Assembly: GCF_030056795.1 (NCBI RefSeq)
Contig: NZ_JASHKQ010000012.1
Location: 62,001 to 126,000, forward strand
Origin: Rhodococcus sp. IEGM 1381
GTDB lineage: Bacteria > Actinomycetota > Actinomycetes > Mycobacteriales > Mycobacteriaceae
Reading direction: 5' to 3'
Length of the DNA stretch: 64,000 bases
This document shows, piece after piece, positions 63,968 to 64,000 of the stretch. The first letter of the stretch is position 1. The number at the start of each line of letters is the position of its first letter. Under the pieces are notes generated by a model, which searched no databases, was not told the origin of the DNA, and saw only the letters and a program-made list of their open reading frames with translations. A program made the translations under genes and the position numbers.

Positions 63968-64000
63968 CGGCTGCGCCGCAGGTGAGTGGAACTTCGTGAC
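63968..64000. repeat. Partial copy of the GGAACTTCGT repeat at the window edge
   Basis: CGGCTGCGCCGCAGGTGAG followed by TGGAACTTCGT matches the element at 57923-57952 closely (CGGCTGCGCCGCACGTGAA, then CGGAACTTCGT). The second arm, if present, lies beyond the window. Both copies sit just after a gene's stop codon. Confidence 0.7.

Overview
The window is high-GC actinobacterial DNA. Gene content points to Nocardiaceae, most likely Rhodococcus or the fascians-type Rhodococcoides: a full mycofactocin (MFT) biosynthesis set, an NDMA-dependent methanol/alcohol dehydrogenase, a 13E12-type HNH protein, GTG starts and many 4-nt ATGA/GTGA overlaps. Species cannot be fixed from the sequence alone. No tRNA, rRNA, CRISPR array or insertion sequence was seen.

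Left part (1-16.6 kb): the 5' portion of a non-ribosomal peptide synthetase, a PPOX flavoprotein, an amidohydrolase, a thioesterase, two acyl-CoA ligases, an ethanolamine operon (permease-EutB-EutC), a cation diffusion facilitator, and a cholesterol-oxidase-like gene broken by an internal deletion.

Centre (16.7-59.4 kb): an alcohol/aldehyde oxidation island built around mycofactocin. It contains ALDH plus DUF779 with an AcoR-like regulator; mftE-mftF-mftG; mftA-mftB-mftC-mftD with a second adjacent mftD copy; divergent mftR and mftM; an Fe-alcohol dehydrogenase, histidine kinase and response regulator operon; and an NDMA-dependent methanol dehydrogenase with MoxR and VWA partners. The MFT-linked blocks are separated by three blocks of other genes: (a) GntR/NCS1 transporter/hydantoin-type racemase plus a large HTH-STAND-WD40 protein (24.3-32 kb), lying between mftD and mftE; (b) an auxiliary trpS with a Trp-codon attenuator and an HNH protein (37.7-41.3 kb); (c) a 10-kb catabolic cluster with 5-oxoprolinase PxpABC, an MHS transporter, dehydrogenases, an aminotransferase and an RraA-type aldolase (44.9-55.4 kb).

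How the parts could work together (inference): alcohols are oxidised by NDMA-type and Fe-type dehydrogenases, the former using mycofactocin as electron acceptor. Ethanolamine is split by EutBC to acetaldehyde and ammonia. The aldehydes converge on the ALDH. MftG returns mycofactocin electrons to respiration. Both alcohol dehydrogenase operons carry the same palindromic CCCGATCGGG-centred motif upstream, a good candidate site for the local two-component regulator.

Right edge (59.4-64 kb): an MFS transporter, a glutamate-racemase-like protein, a cystathionine gamma-synthase and an acyl-CoA dehydrogenase. A GGAACTTCGT-type repeat at 57.9 kb recurs at the right edge.
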